From contig JAVLUZ010000655.1 in assembly GCA_036768485.1 (NCBI GenBank), positions 1 through 64,000 of the forward strand: DNA of 64,000 bases. The letters run 5' to 3'. The notes beneath the pieces were generated by a model. It did no database searches. It was given only the letters and a program-made list of their open reading frames with translations, and was not told the origin of the DNA. The position numbers and the translations under genes are program-made. Shown here one piece after another: positions 59,224-64,000 of the stretch (position 1 is its first letter; each line of letters opens with the position of its first letter). The DNA is from Mermis nigrescens (taxonomy: Eukaryota > Nematoda > Enoplea > Mermithida > Mermithidae).

Positions 59224-59905
59224 GATTTAAGTCAAGATATGCGGGCTTTGTGGAACAAGAAAAACTAATACTACTTCATATCATCCACAAACCGACGGTT
59301 TGACTGGAAGATTTAATAAAACACTAGCGAATATTATTTCTATGTACGTAAATCAAAAACATGATGATTGGGATATTTTTCTAGCTTTTGCGCTTTTTTG
59401 CCTATAATACTGCAAAAAGCAAAGCACTCAACGAGATTTTCGCCATTCTTTTTGCTTTACGGCCGCATACCTAACTTTCCAATCGACTCTGCTCTCAATT
59501 TTGTTCCTAGTCGTTATACAATTGATCAAGATAATTATGCGCGTTTGAAGTACCTAGATTGCTCAGTGTTGCTTGGGAAATCGCTAAGCAAAATATTGTT
59601 CGAGCACTGGCGCCACAAAAATTGCAATATGATAAATTTTCGAAAAATATTACATTTAATGTTGGGGGACAAAAGTAGCTGAAATATAACCCATCTATTA
59701 GAATCTGACAAACGCCAAAAGTTTTTGCACCCGCAGGCATGGACCTTATATTATTGCTTCTATAAAATATCCGAACGTTAAAATATTTCTCGAAGGAAGT
59801 AACGAAACAAATAGCGGATGGGTACACGTGAACTTGCTAAAGCGTTATGGACAAAAAACGATGCGCGTAATGGTTCAAAAGCAGGCCATGGCAAAAAAGT
59901 GATGC
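59224..59905 (+). pseudogene. Gypsy integrase, C-terminal half
   Basis: Resumes after the inserted element with TTSYHPQTDGLTGRFNKTL, then MYVNQKHDDWDIF, and ends with FLEGSNETNSGWVHVNLLKR. The residue before RFN should be the third catalytic residue (Glu) of the D,D-35-E triad. The codon is GGA (Gly, 59306-59308), so the enzyme would be inactive even without the frameshifts. Confidence 0.82.
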
Positions 59906-60722
59906 AGATGGAAAATTCAGATAAAAATACCCCAGCCCACTAAAAATGCATTCGATACGAAGGATAAGAAAAAAACGAACGAAAATTCGGACGGATCGGT
60001 TGGGACCAAAGTATTTTCTCCGACCACGGCGTATTACATGTGTTCCTCCTCCTCTCATATGGTCTTATTTCAGCACATGGTGCTTGAAATATTATTTCTT
60101 TAAGTACGTTATTCAGGGAAAACTGCTTAAATTCTTGTGCACATCAGTAAGCTCACATTTCTTTTTAGCAATACTCGTTAACTCTTCAATCGTCATAAAA
60201 TTTGATTTTCAATTTTAATTTCAATTTCACTGTAAAACCAACTAAATTAAACTAAGATGGGACTCGATATTTTGTGCACATAGGTTCTATGTCATATTTT
60301 ATGTTTTTATCATATTTTACTTCCTAAACTTTCTTTCTCGGAGATTTTAATGCTCATGTGTACAAAGTGTTTACGTTCTCTTTGGGATAGCTTCATCGAA
60401 AAAAATTAATTTCCTCCAAAACCCGCTCTGGATCCACACATCTTTTTAAATCTATAATTTAGAATTAAATTTTCAACAATCATTCTAGCCCCAATAAAAA
60501 ATTAATTTTTACGACCATTAGCGTGATAAGCTCATTTGAATATCTACTTTTTAAACCAAAAAAATACACATTTTCAAAATGACTACTCATTTTTTATTTT
60601 AAATTCACGTCCTCGTTGCTGCGTGTATCGTTTCTACATTATATAGTATGTTTACGATCGTTTATTCTGTGTAGCTGTTTTAAGCTGTTTTAGCCGGTTC
60701 TATAAGCTAAAATGGATTAATT
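59906..60722. other. Flank between gypsy pol and the exonuclease-like ORF
   Basis: No recognisable coding domain. Short open frames such as the one at 59946-60218 have no conserved motif, although their first part may be the decayed pol tail. Confidence 0.5.
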
Positions 60723-62510
60723 ATGGAAGAATTATCCGTGGTTTTATATGAGCGAAAACCGAGGCGCATTCACCTGATAACTGCATTATTGGGAAACCAA
60801 TTTTGGTCGCCGACCACTGTCGGGTCGTTTCATCTTATGTCCGCAGAATATCGAATGTGACATAGCGGTGGATTTTCTTACTAAAGGACCCAAAAGCCCC
60901 ACGTACCGTCGCAATCGATGCCGAGTTTTACCAAGCAGACTTTACGCCAGATTATGCCATGACAAATAAGAGACCGTGGAAGTACTGGCCGAAAAGTTAT
61001 CAGATTTTTCCTATTGACAAATACGGCAAGCCGGATTTAACGGGGCCTCTTTTGTACGCTTAGGTACAAATAACTCGTTTGGACGGTTCGACGAGTGTGC
61101 TCGACTTGGCGAGAATTGGGCTATGTACCCTCTCCTTTGCGGTATTTGCTTACCAGTACCGACATAATGCGTATTGGCTTCGACTATGGGCAAGATCAGA
61201 TTGCTTTAAGCAACACGGATACACGACTGAAGGCAACCACCGCATACGTGGGCAGCAAGAAAATTCTGGGGGGTGCAAGATTTTTTTGAAGGTCAAAAAA
61301 TGGCCCTAAAAATGGTGGTATGGCGATAAAAACACCATTTTTCGACGTTTCTCATCAGCACTATCCATTGGCATCAAAAAATTACGAAAAAGACGAAAAA
61401 ATTTTTCAAAAAATTGAATTCTGGGGGGGGTATTTTGATTTCTGGGGGGGTAGCTTTGGTTTCGGCGGGGCATACCCCCAAACCCCCCCCCACGCCCCAG
61501 GTGTGAACCACCGTTGTTAATGACGTGAAATTAATGTGGGATATACTTGGAAGAAAAAAAGTTGTCGATTATTTGCATAAAAACGAATTGACGGAGTCCT
61601 TGGGAGCTCTCCCGTTTGCTTTTTCATCAAAGCGACCTGGTCTAACGAAAATCTGTGAATATTTGTTTGGAGTGGAACTCGCCAAAAAGAACAGGGGCGA
61701 GGATTGTTGTGGATAGGTGATTTACGACATGATCAACATGTCTATGCTGCTATAGATTCGATTGCCACTTTCGATGCTTTTCTCACTCTTGATGCCTATC
61801 ATGACGAATTTCGAAAAATTCAACGTTGTCTGAAAATGAATCACAAGATGCCAGCCTTGCCGATCAGCGAAAATCAGCTGATAAAAAGCTATCATGGCAA
61901 GCCTATGGAAATTGAGATAATCGGTGATGATGTAATGGTGGTTTATGAGGAAGTTATAGCTGATGATGCTATTGTTGAGGACGAACCATAAGCAACGATT
62001 ACGTTCGACGGAGAGGATTACATCGTGCATGAAGAAATCGTCGAAAACATCATCGACGAACCGCAAAAATTTGTTGCAGTAAAATCAGTGGTGGTCAAAG
62101 TGACTGATGATCAATCAATAATGAAAGCGGGGATTGATCATAAATCCGCTAGACTAGAAGATGCACGCAAACGAGCTCAAAAAAGCGTTAACAATTTTGC
62201 TTATGTTTTCCGGAGCCAATTTGGTCGCCCAAGACGCAATCACCCAATGAGTTGGACTATTTCCATGGCTCACTTTTATGGTCAGAAAACGCAATATTTG
62301 CATGACAAATATGACAGTGTTCTAGGAGCTACATACGTGAATACAATTTGCCAAAAATTGTTTAAAATGCTCCGTCAGCGATCTTGCTATTCAAGCAAAG
62401 TTCGAGCCAGAGAAAGAAAAGCTACATCTAACTGGATCCAGAATCATAAGCGGGGTAGAAATCTATACCGCCCGCCAAATTCTCGGCCCGTACTTCGTGT
62501 GCTCATCTAA
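60723..62510 (+). pseudogene. DEDDy-type 3'-5' exonuclease-like ORF, broken and split by a MITE
   Basis: The first ATG is at 60723 (MEELSVVLYERKPRR). After a frame change the exonuclease I block reads RTVAIDAEF (60908 on), then VQITRLDGSTSVLDL after an in-frame TAG. Another shift gives PSPLRYLLTSTDIMRIGFDY (exo II-like). A MITE-A copy (61243-61505) follows, then LTKICEYLFGVELAKK, a frameshift at about 61704, and WIGDLRHDQHVYAAIDS, the Tyr-containing exo III block. A long acidic stretch (EIIGDDVMVVYEEV...EDEP) has one TAA at 61989 and then continues in frame to a basic C-terminus ending at 62510. The exonuclease assignment rests on the order DAE...D...YAAID. The acidic-basic tail is not recognised. 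Family: RNase D/WRN-exonuclease-like. It could be a host-gene relic or transposon cargo. Confidence 0.6.
61243..61505 (+). mobile_element. MITE-A copy with 8-bp target duplication
   Basis: Forward copy from CATACGTGGGCAGCAAG to CACGCCCCAGGTGTG, flanked on both sides by AACCACCG (61235-61242 and 61506-61513). It splits the exonuclease-like frame. Confidence 0.95.
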
Positions 62511-62673
62511 AGAACTCACGGACTCTATTTCAACATTCGCCTGCTTCAACTGTCACGATTGCTTAATTTTTGTTTATATTACAAATTTACGCCATAAATG
62601 TACGTCATAATTTGTTTATTTTTTATTCCGTATAAAGTATTCACGAGGACGTGAATTTCTTTTAGTGGGGAAA

Positions 62674-63236
62674 TGTTGTAAAGAACTCAAAATCCCACTA
62701 TCAAAATATTAATTTGTTATTACGTACACGAATTTTATAAATGCTTACATATGTTATAGCAAATATCTGCGCTCTTTTACGTTGCTAACATAGAAATCGT
62801 CGCAAAAACTCTTTTTACGTTTTTTATGCTTCGCTAAGAAACGCCCAAGATCCGATGACTTTTTATGCTTTCTAGTTTTTATGCACATTGAATCGTTGCC
62901 CAGTTCTCCGACTCTTGCAAGTCGGGAGTTCCACGTGTCATTTTTCAATGCTTAACATAGTCGTATTAATTTTCGATCACGTGAAAAAGCCGAATTTATT
63001 CGCGTATAAAAATCCTTGTAAAATGCTAAAAGTCGGTTCGTATTCGAGAAATAGCTTTGATACTACGAAATAGTGTTGACTCTGTGACGTTTTAACCCTG
63101 TATGCTTAATTTATATTACTTGCGACTTATTAAAAGCTACAGTACTACAGTCCAAAGATATTAAATCACACGATTTGATACGATTAGAACAGAATAGCAT
63201 AAGGAAGGATAGAGACAGAGAGCCCTAAGTTTTACA
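62674..63236 (+). repeat. Candidate LTR-like segment (unproven)
   Basis: A purine run (AGTGGGGAAA) precedes TGTTGTAAAGAACTC, and the segment ends TTTTACA just before an AAT microsatellite. PPT followed by TG...CA is how a 3' LTR looks. No second copy was recognised in the window, so this is only a candidate. Confidence 0.3.
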
Positions 63237-63342
63237 ATAATAATAATAATAATAATAATAAATAATAATAATAATAATAATAATTATTATTATTATTATT
63301 ATATAATAAATAATAATAATAATAATTATTATTATTATAATA
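63236..63342. repeat. (AAT)n/(ATT)n microsatellite
   Basis: About 30 trinucleotide units switch from AAT to ATT twice, giving a self-complementary array of about 105 bases. Confidence 0.95.
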
Positions 63343-64000
63343 CATGAATAATATGAAACGTAGTGTAAGGTAAATGCATACCTTGTTGGGCAGCCATATT
63401 GGAAAAAAATGAAATTATGATTACAGGACGAACTATTTTGAAACAAATTTAAAAAGATTTGAAAATTAGAGTTCTAAAATATCTCATGTTTTACTAATTT
63501 TCAATCTAAAAAACAAAACGTACTTATTTTAATGACAATCTAAAGTTTGAACGGTGTTTATAGCATAACATCATAACATACTGTAGACATAGGCTAACAA
63601 TTTTTTGGCAATTCAGTTTTTTCTAAAATTGTCCAAGCAAAGGCTTTTATTTTATCAAAATTCATCAGGCAGTCGTTGAAATGGCGATATTTAATGAACA
63701 GGAGGTGTACTTATTTTGACCTGCATCTACACTTCAGGCTTTTCATAAGTATTAATGTATCAAAAGTTACGAGCATAAATTCATCAAATTCATCGAAAAC
63801 TAGATGCCTATATAACTCGCAAACAATAGCATAAAAATCTTGACGCTTTTGCGATTTTTAACTTCTCAGACCGCTCAAAATTTCATACTGTAAGGCGCGT
63901 GTTCTAGACGGAAAAAAGACCATATCAAAATTTTCACGAAAAACTACAAAAACCGCAGTTATATTGCACAGTGCATTTTCATATTCGTGTATGCTGACAT
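63343..64000. other. Right flank without a supported gene
   Basis: AT-rich sequence. No conserved coding or RNA feature was seen. Confidence 0.6.

Larger units (their letters stand above)
53383..59905 (+). mobile_element. Ty3/gypsy-type LTR retrotransposon, degenerate and interrupted
   Basis: Pol domains follow in the order protease, reverse transcriptase, RNase H, integrase, which is the Ty3/gypsy order. The frame is broken many times by small indels. A DNA element splits the integrase (56317-59223). Gag was not recognised, and the LTRs are not proven. Domains are described in separate entries. Confidence 0.9.

Overview
This window is nuclear DNA from an invertebrate animal. It is AT-rich, its genes have many short exons with GT-AG introns, and three genes are recognisably animal: a metabotropic GABA-B receptor subunit 1, an MFSD10-type transporter and the small GTPase Rab28. 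It contains no operons, ribosome binding sites, CRISPR arrays or other prokaryotic features. An ecdysozoan (possibly an early-branching nematode) would fit, but the sequence does not settle the clade.

Layout: 1-5200 holds no gene that I can support. 5201-25318 (+) is the GABBR1 gene, for which I resolved 17 exons in continuous phase. The signal-peptide exon(s) upstream were not found. 25319-32787 is intergenic and packed with repeats. 32788-42220 (+) is MFSD10 in 13 exons, apparently complete (457 codons). 45340-51958 (-) is RAB28 in three exons. It has the full set of GTPase motifs and a C-terminal CSTQ prenylation box, but two single-base phase problems in or at the last exon.

The right-hand third is a transposon graveyard: a Ty3/gypsy-type retrotransposon (53.3-59.9 kb) with a frameshifted pol and a mutated catalytic Glu in its integrase. 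A 2.9-kb DNA element sits inside the integrase, and a further inverted-repeat element lies inside that one. Downstream (60.7-62.5 kb) is a decayed DEDDy-type 3'-5' exonuclease-like ORF that is itself split by a MITE.

The dominant theme is a short (about 260 bp) non-autonomous DNA transposon, called MITE-A here. It has ends of the type CATA(C/G)GTGGGC...CCCAGGTGTG. At least six copies are flanked by exact 8-bp target duplications, as expected for hAT-type integration, and other copies have near-matches. Copies sit in introns, between genes, inside other repeats and inside one another, so relative insertion order can be read directly. Other elements with both ends defined are a 1344-bp element with a perfect 10-bp duplication, a 592-bp element with about 100-bp terminal inverted repeats, two TA-flanked mariner-like MITEs and a 1.7-kb hAT relic nested in one of them. 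The three host genes are unrelated in function and I see no evidence that they work together.
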